A stretch of DNA of 64,000 nucleotides, from contig CM044964.1 of the NCBI GenBank assembly GCA_024516035.1, positions 9,401,075-9,465,074 of the forward strand, read 5' to 3'. Below, in pieces: positions 41,167 to 51,688 of the stretch (its first letter is position 1; each line of letters opens with the position of its first letter). Both the position numbers and the translations under genes were made by a program. The notes below the pieces were generated by a model. It had not been told where the DNA came from. It searched no databases and was given only the letters and a program-made list of their open reading frames with translations. The stretch comes from Bactericera cockerelli (lineage: Eukaryota; Arthropoda; Insecta; Hemiptera; Triozidae).

Positions 41167-42094
41167 GGTTTTGTACACGATTTACGAAGATATCTCTCTC
41201 TATCTCTTACTAGGTGTGGTACCTATAATAGGGAAGATACATCTCCTTCTCTCTCTCTCCCTCTCATCTTGTTGCCAATCTCCATGATATCAGAGCTGTA
41301 CATGCATCAGGTGATTAAGTCCATTGTGAGTCTGGTTGAGAAAATTTGTGCCTGTGACTTAAATCTTTAGAGATTCCATGTATTTAATGTGGTACGGCAA
41401 TGCCTCATTGTGTAGAGTAGGATTAGGAAAAATAAATATAGGGCCATGCCTCAGACTGTCACTCGGCTACAGTCAAATAGATTTTGACCACAAAATATCA
41501 TGTCTTGTCTTGACCTTATGCTGGAAACAAGGGTCTTATTTAGGGTGGTATGCAGAGTCCTCACTGTAGGGATGCCTGGGTCATTTGTCCCTTCAGCTGA
41601 TTTTGTCATGCAGAGACGTTTGTTTCAAGCTCCCGTGCGCATGCGCATTCAGATGTCTCTTGAAAGAAGAGATTGTCAAGATCGAAGTATTCCCTATAGC
41701 AAGCTCGGGACCACCCTATAATGAACCCTATAGGGATAAAAAAAAAACGTCTCTGCATACCAGCCTTAGTCTTAAAAGTTGTACTTCTTATTGTAATTCC
41801 TGATTTTCAGAATATGGTCATATTTCAGTCTGAGTATAATCAGAAAAGTGAGAAGTTCCTGAGTGGGTAAGAAAATTAACTCAAATTATCTTTACCAAAT
41901 ATTTACCGTACTTGCATGGAACTCGAACCACCGGTCTGCAGGTTACGAGTCCGCGGGCCTTGTGCATACTAATAATAATAACAACACTCTTTAGTGGAAA
42001 ATAACCACCAGGCTAGGTTAATGCTTCAATCATTTTCTACCACCTAACCCTCAGTGTCTTATTAATACCAATGTGGTCAATCTTAATATGTAAA

Positions 42095-42364
42095 GTCTGG
42101 CTGGGGGACGTTAAACAGGGAGAAGACCAGTGTCCCGCTAGAGGACTATAAACAGAGAACAGACTAGCCAGCCCTTACAAGCCAGGCTAGCTTGCAGTTT
42201 CCTAAGGGTTTAATGGCTTATAAAGAAAAGTCCAAGTCCTCATGATGGTTGATCGCACATAGAAATATGTGGTTCAGGACGAGCCAACTTTGAAATAAAG
42301 TTGGCTGGAGACCATCACTCAACCCTCCAGCTGTAGCCAAGCTGGCTACAACAACAACAACAAC
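42095..42364 (-). mobile_element. SINE family F body with 15-bp target duplication
   Basis: ATCTTAATATGTAAA flanks it at 42080-42094 and 42365-42379. On plus it begins GTCTGGCTGGGGGACG and ends in CAACAACAACAACAAC. It has no tRNA-like head, so it is 5'-truncated or a headless subfamily. Confidence 0.9.
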
Positions 42365-42368
42365 ATCT

Positions 42369-42595
42369 TAATATGTAAAAATGTCAAAGTCACTGACTGA
42401 CTGATCATCACTGTTTCTCCGAACTGGTAAGTCCTAGGAAGCTGAAATTTGGTAGGTAGCTTTGTCTAATAGTCTAGATGTGCAATAAGACGGGATTTTT
42501 CGAAATTCCCACAACAACACCTGCCATTGGCGAAAAAGAACTTTTTGCTTTCACGGCCATGCCTCGGCCCGAAAAGCGGGCGACAGCCCGCTAGT
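42369..42595 (-). mobile_element. Bipartite repeat, inverted copy
   Basis: Reverse complement of 35267-35507: ATGTCAAAGTCACTGACTGA, AAGACGGGATTTTTCGAAAT, GCGGGCGACAGCCCGCTAGT. Interrupted near its AT-rich end by the SINE F. Confidence 0.75.
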
Positions 42596-42713
42596 GAGTC
42601 ATATACACAAATAATGAGGAAAAATTCATGCATTGGGCGGAATTCGAACCAAAGGATCCCTACGCTACCTGCATTACCAGACTAGCGTGTTAACCACTTG
42701 ACCACCAATACAT

Positions 42714-43348
42714 ATGCTGCTGAGGCCGGGTTTAATCTGTATGCAGATAAAGGTGCATCACAATTGCACAATCCAGTGCATCATTGTGCAATCCCTAAAC
42801 ATGGTACATAGTTTACATAGCTATACAAGTATACATACATAGCTACATACATTATTAAATTAAAATTAAGAATAGGATAAAAGCGTACATAATTATTCCA
42901 CCTCTCACATATCCCTCTGATACTACACGTTTCAAATCTTGAGTCAAGTCCAAGAAATCTCACACAAGCATCAGATGAGGGGTTATTCAACCCCGTTAGG
43001 ACTCAGGGCTGTCCCTAGGACCTTATAAGGATAACCGGCAAGGGTGTGGCTCATGTGGGTAGCCGACCCAACCCAGGCTGGGTGAGGTTGAGTACAAGAC
43101 ATCTCACACAAGCATGAGATGAGGTGTTGTTTTCCCAAGGATCTTGATGTAAGGATAACTTAAGCGGGGTTCTGGTTTGATTACGGCGTCAGTAGTATCA
43201 GTACCATATCACAAATAATAAGTAATAATTAACACAAAAAAATAACACTAATAAAACTTTAAAGCCAGCCTCCGTGGTGTAATCCAGAGATCCTGAGTTC
43301 GATTACAGGATAGACAGAATTTCCTAACGATATGTATTATCTCTCTTA

Positions 43349-43391
<43 letters not shown>

Positions 43392-44764
43392 TCGAACACG
43401 TAAGGATTGAATTTCCGGCGCAATCCAGGCTAAGTGAGGTCCAAACATTTCTACCATAGTCACACTCAAGAGTGTCAGATTTTTTTATATCTATGAAACC
43501 GGTCCTGACTCTAGGGTAGAAACTAGAAATAGTTTACTATACAAATGACCCTGAACTAACAGGGGTAGAATCACTTGCCGTGGGTCCATGACTGGGTTGA
43601 CCCACTTCGTAGATCATTAACTGTTAGGGACCCCTCTGATGTAACGGACGGACTAACGGTACTGAGGTGTGAGCCACCCTTTCTTCCCTTGAACGCAAAA
43701 AAACTTGCTCTGTGGGAAACGCCAAGAGATACAAAATAATAACATGTTTTACTGAACTTTTTTTTACATTAAATACATTTTACATTACATACATTACATT
43801 TTAAATTACATTTACATGTAAGATATATTATTTAAGAAAAGACATATAAAAGTTACACTGCATGTCATAGTATGTCATACATAGAACAAGTTTGGTGGTT
43901 ATTTAAGTTAGTTATCTGTATTGTACATACTTTGAAATGATTTTTTTTTTCTCAGTTTATTAGATAATAATATTCTCAAATTGAGGATAGTTTACACTAC
44001 ATAAGAAAAAAATATCGAGAGACCATTATATTATTTTAAATACTATTCTAAGATGCTACTACTACTACTAAAAGATGAGTGTTTCACAGCCTTTTTTATT
44101 TAGTAGCCATGAAACAGAAGCTTGTGGTCTGTGTTGTAGCCTGATGCCCACATCTCGCATTATACCTCCCCTCGGATGGGCGAGAAGTGACACAATACAG
44201 TAGAACTATTTCTACTTGGCGTTCGCAGAACGACCCTCACCGAACAACTTTCTATTTTCTTTCACTCGGAGGTCACACGGTGGGTTTATTGTGATCAGAT
44301 TAGAAGGGATGACCGTGTCAATGGAGAATGCTACGTAATCCTTGGATCCCCTGGCCAGTTAGAAAGTCAACCACCTCACTGGGACCTAAAGGATTCCTGG
44401 GATTACGAGTGAGTACCTTGAACAGGACTTTCCTGTAATAATACTTCATGGTCTCTATGTAAATATGTAGCTAGCTAGTTGACACGGACGTTCAACCCCA
44501 AAACCTAACAAAGATGTATTTATATTTTGTTATGTAAATTCATAGATGTACCTTTTTTTCAAAGAACTATACTGATATCATAGAACAAGCTAGGAAAGTT
44601 CATGTTTACCTGACGATACCTCAAAATAGACATGCAAGTATGGTTATTCACCCTTGTACACCCATTTTGGATCTCGCCAGGTTATGTTGGACTTACTGGT
44701 AATTTTCTTACCCCCACCTGCCAACTAAAACCTTCCTGATGTATGACCACTCAATATTGAAAAA
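42714..44764. repeat. Duplicated block, no gene
   Basis: Corresponds to 30400-33010 without the mariner. Holds the D head fragment (43262-43320), CT repeats (43340-43390) and a SINE E 3' fragment on minus (44078-44199). In copy 2 the SINE E piece contains an extra CATCTCGCATTATACC. Confidence 0.55.
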
Positions 44765-45030
44765 ACTATCCATCCTCAGACGTTATAATTATTACTAGGT
44801 ACAGGTACAATAAGTAGATTTGTCAGTATAGGGTCAAGGGGGGTAATTACGAACGATTTTGAGCTACATTTTATAAACATATCTGTAACCCCGAGTTGCT
44901 TTTGTAAAATCCATGTCTTGTGATTTTTTTGGTATACCTATAGACTTATTTAGCATTCTAATGGTGCATTATAAATAGTTTTGTGCATAATGTAGTATCT
45001 GTTTAGTGGTGTTCTTATTTACCCCCGCCT

Positions 45031-45069
45031 GTTCGCATTTACCCCCGCCTGACGGGGGTAAATGCGAAC
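45031..45069. repeat. Perfect 17-bp hairpin
   Basis: GTTCGCATTTACCCCCG (45031-45047) and its exact reverse complement (45053-45069) are separated by CCTGA. The arm is a variant of the element's subterminal motif, and another half copy (TTATTTACCCCCGCCTG) precedes it. Confidence 0.95.
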
Positions 45070-45484
45070 ACATTATACAATATTAAAAACGAACTTTTTA
45101 ATGGCAATATGTGCTTTTTATGTACAAATGTAATGTAATGTAATGTAATGTAATGTAGCCTTTATTTGTACAATTAAATTTACACACAACATAAATACAT
45201 AGTATATATGGGCATCTTGTACAAAATCAGATTAATATCTGAGGCCTCCCCACGTAAAGGGGGCATCTAAACAACTGGTTTTAAGGATAAAATTTTTTAA
45301 ATTTGTAAACTGTAAAGGAAAATAATAAATAAATAATAAAATAATAGATGGCACTAACAAACCAACCAGGAACAAGACATAATTTGAATAAAATAAAATT
45401 AATTTGAATAAAATAAAATTAATTTAAAGAATTTCTATCTCTTTCACACTCACTCACTTCCTCTTCATTTCTTTTACTTGCTCT

Positions 45485-48289
45485 TCAGCCTCCCTGATTT
45501 TCCACCCATATTTCCCTATATACTTTTCCCATTCTCTTCCACTCTTTCCTCTCCTCAGTTACTCTCCTCCATGTTACTCCTCCACAAACTAAACTCATTT
45601 CCTTATCCCATTTATCCTTTGGTCTACCTCTTCTTCGTCCATATTCTCTGGGATACCACTCCATTATCTTTTTTGTCCATCTATCATCCTTGGTCCTAGC
45701 TATATGTCCCGCCCATTTCCATTTTCTTTTAATCACTATATCTACGATATCTCTGAATCCTGACATATATCTTATCCTTGCATTCCTTATTCTATCTCTC
45801 CTTGTCTTACCTAACATATATCTCTCCATTGCTCTCACTGTAACTCTCAATTTATTCCTTACTCTTGCATTCATCACCCATGTTTCACATCCATATGTCA
45901 TACTGGGTAGAACTGTCATTTCCCAGAGTTTCTTTTTTATTTCTATTTTCACTCCAGATTTATATATTTCCTTATTTTTCATCAAAGTCCCCCATCCTAT
46001 TGCACACCTTCTACAAATTTCTCCCCACTGACCTTCTACACTCAATAACTGCCCCAAATATACGAAATTTTTCTCTCTCTTCACTTCTTCTCCTTTTATC
46101 ATCAACTTTTCCTCTCCATTTTCCTCTGTCACCATCAGTCTGCATTTATCCACATTCACTCTCAAACCATACTTCTCACACTCATTTAACAGCCTTACAG
46201 TCATACTTCCTACTTCTTCCACACAACTTCCTATCAGAACTACGTCATCCGCAAATGCTAACCTGTTCAGTCTCATCCCTCCCACTTTAATTCCACTATC
46301 TCCCCAATCTATCTGATCCATAATTATTTGTAGAACCCCTATAAAAAGCGTCGGCGATATGACGTCCCCTTGTTTTACACCACTGTTTACTTTCATTTCA
46401 GTTTTATACCCTGCTTCCAGTTCGAATTCCAGACTTGACTTTCTGTAGACCTCTTCCAGATACTTTACAATTTTATCGTCAACTCCTATCTGTTTTAACA
46501 TTGATAACACTTTGCAGGTTGAAATAAAATCGAAGGCCTTTTCGAAATCTATGAATAGGTACACAAGTTTAAAATTGTATTCTGCAGCCTTTGCAAGTAA
46601 TTCATTCAGTACAAAGATATGGTCAACTGTTGAAAAATTTGATCTGAATCCTGCCTGCTCAACTGACAAAAAGTTATTAAAATATCTATGTAATCTCTTA
46701 GTTATTACTTTTGATAGTATTTTATACTCCACATTCAATAGACTCAAAGGCCGGTAATTTTTTAACTCTCTTGGATCCCCTTTCTTAAATAACAATACTA
46801 GTTTAGCTACATTCCATCCCCTAGGTAAGTTCCCTTCTCTCATACACTTGTTAAAAATCTCTGTCAAATATTCCGCCACTGTGTCTCCTCCTGCTTTTAT
46901 CATTTCCATTGTCACCCCATCTATACCACTTGCTTTTCCCTCCCCAGTATCCTTGATTGCTCTTATTACCTCTTCTTTCATTATATCCATCCATTCTTCA
47001 CTGCTCTCTATCTCCTGTGACTCTTCCTCCTCTTCATTTTCTCCTCCTCTGTATAGTTCCTGGTAAAACTCTCTGACTCTCTCTAATAATCCATCTTTAT
47101 CCCTGATTTCCGTTCCCTGTTTATCATTCAAACTTATGATCATTTTTCTAACTTTTGCTTTTTCTTTTAATTTCCCACCATTTTCTAGTGCATCCACCAC
47201 TCTTTTTATTTTTCTCTCTTCTAACCATTCTCTCAACTTCTTTCTTAATAACTTAGATACTTCTGAATATTCCACCTTTTTTTCCCCATATTTTTTCAAC
47301 TTCCTCCTCTTCTCCATTAACCTTTTTAATTGCACTGGCAAATTTCTACAATTATATTTGGTTTGTGTTGTTTTATTTTCTATATCCAGAGTGCATTCTT
47401 TTAGTTTATTATTCAAAATTTCAACATTCTTTTCTTTGTTCTCAATATTCAGCTTATCTTTTAATAGAAATTCAAAACCCTTATCAATAAGTTCTTTTGA
47501 TTTTAGCCCTATTCTCTCTTTTTTTAGTTTAATATATTTATGTCTCTTTTTCTCCAACAATACCGTTCCTACTGCTCTATGGTCACTACCTGCATCAAAA
47601 TTTTTCACTACTTCAACAATCTTAACATTATCCCATTTCTTACTAAGCACAAAGTCTATCTCGTTTCTTACATTCCCATCCGGTGATACCCACGTCCATT
47701 TATCCTCCTCACATTTATCATAAAAAGTATTCATTATTCGTAAACTGTTCCCCTCTGCAAACTCAATCAAACACTCCCCTCTTTCATTCCTATCCCCATA
47801 CCCAAATATTCCCATACATCTCTCCATCTTCTTTCTTCCCACTTTTGAGTTAAAATCTCCCATACAAAACTTTCGACTTAAATCATTATTCTTATCCATT
47901 GCATCTTGTAAGTTTGAATAAAAGACCTCTAATTCCTCTTCAGTAGAAGCAGATGTTGGTGCATACACTTGTACTATATGAAATTTATAACTATTTATTT
48001 GTATTAAAAGAGAAGACACTCTACTAGAGAAACTTTCAAATTTCAAAACTTTTTGATCTTTAAATTTTGCATTAATCAAAAACCCTGTGCCTCCCACTAC
48101 CCCTTCCCCCCCATTTGTATATAAAAAGTCTCCATTCTCTAGTGTAACACACTCCTCTCCTCTCCTTCTCACTTCACTTAGACCTATTACTCTCCATGAC
48201 ACATTCTTCAATTCCTCTTGTAGTTCACTCAACCTCCACTCTTGCTTTAAAGACCTACAATTATATGTTATGAAATCATAATGAACCAA
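45485..48289 (-). CDS. LINE ORF2: endonuclease and reverse transcriptase
   Basis: 934 residues. Residues 5-245 form an AP-type endonuclease (exonuclease-endonuclease-phosphatase fold): N10, the glutamate in LSEVR (E39), YAPT (109-112), GDFN (144-147), IDFVL (211-215) and SDHR (235-238). Residues about 490-750 are the reverse transcriptase: LLFKKGD, NYRPLSLLN, IDFEKAFD (D581), GVKQGDVISPTLF and the active-site FADD (679-682). The C-terminus holds CETWVM and WAGHIARTKDDRW...RRRGRPKDKW, typical of RTE-type and related LINE proteins; there is no RNase H. The enzyme would nick target DNA and prime reverse transcription of the LINE RNA there. No stop or frameshift interrupts it. It starts 180 nt after ORF1; how it is translated is not evident. 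Confidence 0.96.
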   Translation of the reverse strand: MVHYDFITYNCRSLKQEWRLSELQEELKNVSWRVIGLSEVRRRGEECVTLENGDFLYTNGGEGVVGGTGFLINAKFKDQKVLKFESFSSRVSSLLIQINSYKFHIVQVYAPTSASTEEELEVFYSNLQDAMDKNNDLSRKFCMGDFNSKVGRKKMERCMGIFGYGDRNERGECLIEFAEGNSLRIMNTFYDKCEEDKWTWVSPDGNVRNEIDFVLSKKWDNVKIVEVVKNFDAGSDHRAVGTVLLEKKRHKYIKLKKERIGLKSKELIDKGFEFLLKDKLNIENKEKNVEILNNKLKECTLDIENKTTQTKYNCRNLPVQLKRLMEKRRKLKKYGEKKVEYSEVSKLLRKKLREWLEERKIKRVVDALENGGKLKEKAKVRKMIISLNDKQGTEIRDKDGLLERVREFYQELYRGGENEEEEESQEIESSEEWMDIMKEEVIRAIKDTGEGKASGIDGVTMEMIKAGGDTVAEYLTEIFNKCMREGNLPRGWNVAKLVLLFKKGDPRELKNYRPLSLLNVEYKILSKVITKRLHRYFNNFLSVEQAGFRSNFSTVDHIFVLNELLAKAAEYNFKLVYLFIDFEKAFDFISTCKVLSMLKQIGVDDKIVKYLEEVYRKSSLEFELEAGYKTEMKVNSGVKQGDVISPTLFIGVLQIIMDQIDWGDSGIKVGGMRLNRLAFADDVVLIGSCVEEVGSMTVRLLNECEKYGLRVNVDKCRLMVTEENGEEKLMIKGEEVKREKNFVYLGQLLSVEGQWGEICRRCAIGWGTLMKNKEIYKSGVKIEIKKKLWEMTVLPSMTYGCETWVMNARVRNKLRVTVRAMERYMLGKTRRDRIRNARIRYMSGFRDIVDIVIKRKWKWAGHIARTKDDRWTKKIMEWYPREYGRRRGRPKDKWDKEMSLVCGGVTWRRVTEERKEWKRMGKVYREIWVENQGG

Positions 48290-48469
48290 GTCTGTACTTA
48301 CATTGGATTCCTGACTAGTAGATGGTATTGCTCTTTCTATATCACTATAATTCCTACAAAAAATATCTTTTCCTGATCCTGAGTCCTGACTATTTTTATT
48401 TACTTTTAAATTTGAAATAACCTTGTTTAAATTTCCGCGCTGCCTCTGGTGCTGACTTTGTGCTCGTTG

Positions 48470-49456
48470 CTAGTTTGTTGTCTCGCGAACTCCCTCTTCA
48501 GTAACTCCGTGGCCGGTCCCCAGTGTTGCCGCTCCTTGTTCTTTATCTCTTTCCTCTTGATCCTTGTTCCTTTGTATCTCGTTTATGGAAAATTTGTCCA
48601 CAATTTTTGCGACTTCGGGTCCTAGAATTGGTCCAACTGAGCTTGATCTTGTTCTCGGCTCCAACTCTTTAGTAAAGAAAGTTTGGAGAGTAGTTTGGTT
48701 TTTAGGGACTCCCGGCTTTTTACTTTTTTGCAATTTTCTACTTGCGTCCGATGGTGACCTGCCCCTTTTCTTTCCTTCTTTGATATTTTCTTGCATACTA
48801 TCGTCTTCCATTTCTACATCAGCATCACTTGTTTGTGCCATCGGTGTATTTTCATTTGTCCACATAACACCATCCACCCAGAGCTTGTCTCGTCTCAGAT
48901 ATACATTTTTTACTCCATCACTTTTTAGTTGTTTCATTATTTTTTTCATCTCCTTGCGTTTCTCTACAACTTCTTTACTGTAATCCTCATTTATGTATAT
49001 ATCTGTATCTTTCAGAAGTCTTCTATTTGCCAGTATTTCCATTTTCTTTCTAAAAGTAGTGAACTTCACCAAAACGGGACCATCATTTTTATTTTTATCA
49101 AGTTTTATAATTGAGTCGATATCTTCGTTTTTGCACGGAACTCCCATCTTATCCTGGAACAATTGAAACACCGCGAGGTCCCTGTCCTTCCAATCCTTCA
49201 AGGTACCGAGGCCGTATATAATCAAGTTTTTCCGTTTCATCTCATCATTAAATTTCAACTCACATTTCACAATTTTTGTATCCAATATCTCGTCTTCCGC
49301 CTTCAGGGATTCCATATTTGCGCGCAATTCTTGAGTTGCTTCGTCCACTTTCTCCTTAATCTTGGCCTCTAGCGAAGAGACAATTAAAGGTATTGCTCTC
49401 GTTATTTCCGATTGCATAATTTCCCTCATTTGCTGGACTGCTTCTTCACTCATCAT
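48470..49456 (-). CDS. LINE ORF1: RNA-binding protein with coiled coil
   Basis: 328 residues. Residues about 15-75 are rich in heptad-like E/K/L patterns, a likely coiled coil. Residues 76-200 look like the RRM-like and C-terminal domains of L1 ORF1 proteins: KNLIIYGL (76-83), VLVKF (128-132), DIYINEDYS (152-160) and VYLRRDKLWVDG (185-196). A basic stretch (KKRGRSPSDASRKLQKSKK, about 229-247) could act in nuclear import. Residues 254-261 (QTTLQTFF) fit the PCNA-interacting consensus Q-x-x-L-x-x-F-F. The expected role is to bind LINE RNA as a multimer and form the retrotransposition particle. I chose this start because the ATG opens the long frame; a second methionine follows at residue 2. No CCHC knuckle is seen. 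Confidence 0.9.
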   Translation of the reverse strand: MMSEEAVQQMREIMQSEITRAIPLIVSSLEAKIKEKVDEATQELRANMESLKAEDEILDTKIVKCELKFNDEMKRKNLIIYGLGTLKDWKDRDLAVFQLFQDKMGVPCKNEDIDSIIKLDKNKNDGPVLVKFTTFRKKMEILANRRLLKDTDIYINEDYSKEVVEKRKEMKKIMKQLKSDGVKNVYLRRDKLWVDGVMWTNENTPMAQTSDADVEMEDDSMQENIKEGKKRGRSPSDASRKLQKSKKPGVPKNQTTLQTFFTKELEPRTRSSSVGPILGPEVAKIVDKFSINEIQRNKDQEERDKEQGAATLGTGHGVTEEGVRETTN

Positions 49457-50218
49457 TTTTGCTGATTTGTAAATATCAAAACTGAAGACTGAAGAGGATC
49501 CGATTCTCTAACGGATAGAATTTAAATCGAGATAATAGGTATCTTAGGTACTGATAAGTTTTGGATGAATGAGGGGTCAATCAACTCCAACTCGTTTGAC
49601 AGCAAAATTTCTGACTGCGAGATCGAGTTCGTCTCGTTCAAAATTACATGGACAGTTCTTTTTTTTTTCCTTTTTTTCTTTTTTCTTTCGAATTTTGACC
49701 TAAGTAATGAAATTTAATATGTAGTTTAAACGGAAAAAAGTTGTTACCACTTTATATTGTTTTTGTTTATTTCTGTCTTTATTTAATTTTCTTTGGAACA
49801 CTGATAATGGCGGTTAAATTTTTTTTTTTTCTCAAGAATATGCCGAATTTTCGTTCAAATTGCGAATTAAAGCTTATTTTCGGTACAAAAAATCCTAGAT
49901 AAGTTAGTAAAACTGCTTTAGAGTTATAAGTTTTTCACTAATTACAAAGTTTAATCGCTAAATAACTCGAAAGTTCATAACACCCTCACGACACAAAGGA
50001 TCTCCAGCCTCAGTTCAAGACTCGGTGAGTGTTTTATAAATTTCACTTCGAATAACAGACCAATTAAACAGAACTCAAATTTCACCGATAAACAGACTTT
50101 CGTTTGACAAGAAAAACACTTTTCCGACAGTTTTCAGAGCTTTTTTAATTAAAAAATCACCAAAAATTAATGCTAAACTTTTGCTCGTCTGGTTTGTTTA
50201 CAATTTTTTTTATCTCTC
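49457..50218 (-). promoter_or_regulatory. LINE 5' UTR, presumed internal promoter
   Basis: 762 bp between the 5' end defined by the target duplication and ORF1. By analogy with other full-length LINEs it should contain the promoter. I can point to no specific core element. Confidence 0.5.
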
Positions 50219-50229
50219 TATGTACAAAT

Positions 50230-50490
50230 AATACACCAAAATTGTACTTTGTGTCTTTAGCCACCTGTATGACAATATGCAAAGTTTATGGACACACAGG
50301 ATAGTGGTTTGAATCCTAACCACGAAGGTAGTCAGCTCTTATCAAATAGGGTATCTCTATCTTGCAAATAATAGTAATAATAATAATTTCGTGTCCGTGA
50401 GATAGGTAAAGATACCTAAATCACGGTGGTGAGAGGATTATATGGACGACCAGATCCAATGTCTAGGCTCCTTTCATGTCCATTGATTCT
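50230..50490. other. Pogo-like element interior
   Basis: No gene. CTCTAT/ATAATA repeats near 50355-50385; the SINE D begins at 50491. Confidence 0.35.
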
Positions 50491-50730
50491 ATTTGGTTTT
50501 AACATCCTGACTTGAGGTAGACAGGACGGGGGTTTCACCCTCCATTCGCTGGGAATCGTACCAGCTACCCACATTAACCTCACCCAGCCTGGGTGGGGCC
50601 GGAATCGCCAGCCTCACATGTTCGGAGGGGACAGAATTTTCTGTGCGAAAAGTCTGCTCCAACCGGGAATCGAACTAAGGATCTTTGGACTACGGGCAGT
50701 AGTCACAACCGTTATGCCACGGAGGCTGGT
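50491..50730 (-). mobile_element. SINE family D, full length
   Basis: On plus: ATTTGGTTTTAACATCC, CGGGGGTTTCACCCTCCATT, CACATTAACCTCACCCAGCC, GCTCCAACCGGGAATCGAAC, CCGTTATGCCACGGAGGCTG. Excellent copy for comparing the central domain with 5S-SINEs. Confidence 0.92.
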
Positions 50731-51049
50731 AATAAAAGCATAATAATAGTAATAGTTAATTATGCGAGCTTTTGAAAAGGTGTTTTATATATTTTTTTAA
50801 TTTTTTTTTTTTTTTACAGATTTTGGTCTTATCAATAGTTTCTAGGTCATTGTCAATCTCAGATTTGTCTTCTTCTACCTTCATTTCTTTCTTCTTTTTT
50901 GAAACTGTTCCCCCTATATTTCTTTTCGTTTTCTACACTTTCATTTTTCTTCCTTTCTTTTGCTATGTTCAAGTACACAAATACCTTCATTGGGTCCAAT
51001 ACATTAGGGTACTAATATCTTGGTACTTCTTACAACCTCCCAGTATTTC

Positions 51050-51224
51050 AGGATTTTGAGCCTTACGTTTGGAAAATTCTACTTTGGTTTGCGGAATCTC
51101 AAAACACTGCCGTTGCTCTTCTGACAGCCAGGTTGCCATTAAAAACATCTAATACGATAGCAGATATCATTTGTGCTTCTGTATACAAAGGAGGTGGTTT
51201 CTTCATCTTGTAGTTCCGGGGCAT
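51050..51224 (-). pseudogene. pogo-like transposase, N-terminal remnant
   Basis: From residue M of MPRNYKMKKPPPLYTEAQMI the frame runs on with SAIVLDVFNGNLAVRRATAVF and then meets a stop; a one-base shift restores EIPQT. The pattern MPRNY(K)...W/YTE...A...V..G...RRAA..Y.IP.(S/T) is the psq-type helix-turn-helix that opens pogo transposases. About 55 residues are left of an expected roughly 500; the DDE domain is missing, and part may have been displaced by the LINE and SINE insertions. It cannot act as a transposase. Confidence 0.75.
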
Positions 51225-51645
51225 TCTGAGTGTTTTGATAAATACAAAAAAAGTTATAGGGTAAAACAAACACCCAAAATATGCGTTCGTAATTACCCCA
51301 TAGCAAAAAAATGCGGGGGTAATTAAGAACACCCAAAAACTATAACTTAAAAAATGGTTAAAACAATTATTTTTGTAAAATAATAACCAAAAACATGCTT
51401 ATCAATAATTAAAAGTAAAATAATGATAAAAATTCAAGTAACACTTACCTAAAAAATTGTTTTAAAAAAATCAAAAACTTCAAAAATCAATTTTTTTGAT
51501 AGATCTATTTTCACTAGCTTACTAACTACAACTGAAAATAAATACTATCGAAAACTCGTGTTCAACCTTTAAAAACAATTCAAAATAATAGTATTCAACC
51601 ACCAGATTCGAAATATCTTATCCTGTTTAGGTACAATGACCACTG
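51225..51645. other. Pogo-like element right subterminal region
   Basis: Holds the repeats GTTCGTAATTACCCC (51285) and GGGGGTAATTAAGAACACCC (51315), then AT-rich sequence. Probably transposase binding sites. Confidence 0.45.
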
Positions 51646-51688
51646 TTCGTAATTACCCCCTGTTCGTAAATACCCCCCTTGACCCTAA

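Larger units (their letters stand above)
41970..42713 (-). mobile_element. SINE family A, split by nested insertions (copy 2)
   Basis: The tail (41970-42079) and head (42597-42713) of one SINE A are separated by about 515 bp. Into it went a bipartite repeat (minus), and into that a SINE F (42095-42364). Copy 1 (30165-30399) has the uninterrupted SINE. Confidence 0.88.
45130..50218 (-). mobile_element. Full-length LINE (RTE-like), 5.09 kb
   Basis: Flanked by an 11-bp target duplication TATGTACAAAT (45119-45129 and 50219-50229). On the minus strand: 5' UTR 50218-49457, ORF1 49456-48470, 180-nt spacer, ORF2 48289-45485, 3' UTR and a short-repeat tail of (TTACA)n at 45130-45157, not poly-A. Both ORFs are open over their full length, so this insertion is young and may be competent. 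RTE-like assignment rests on the C-terminal motif of ORF2 and the repeat tail; another clade with L1-like ORF1 is possible. Confidence 0.93.
44831..51685 (-). mobile_element. pogo-like DNA transposon carrying a LINE
   Basis: Ends GGGTCAAGGGGGGTAATTAC and, inverted, GGGTCAAGGGGGGTATTTAC, flanked by TA (44829-44830, 51686-51687). Subterminal motifs of the type GTTCGTAATTACCCC recur at 51285, 51651 and, as GTTCGCATTTACCCCC, at 45031. Without the LINE it is about 1.75 kb. A transposase N-terminus remains near the right end (51050-51224). The SINE D at 50491 is a further insertion. Confidence 0.8.

Noticed and set aside
40858..41370. 170-codon plus frame
   Set aside because: It runs through SINE E and CT/CA microsatellites (S-L-S-L translation); not a protein gene.
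45478..47723. Plus-strand open frames of 73-195 codons
   Set aside because: They are antisense shadows of the LINE ORF2; low-complexity S/F/L-rich translations.
48564..49372. Plus-strand frames opposite ORF1
   Set aside because: Antisense shadows of ORF1.
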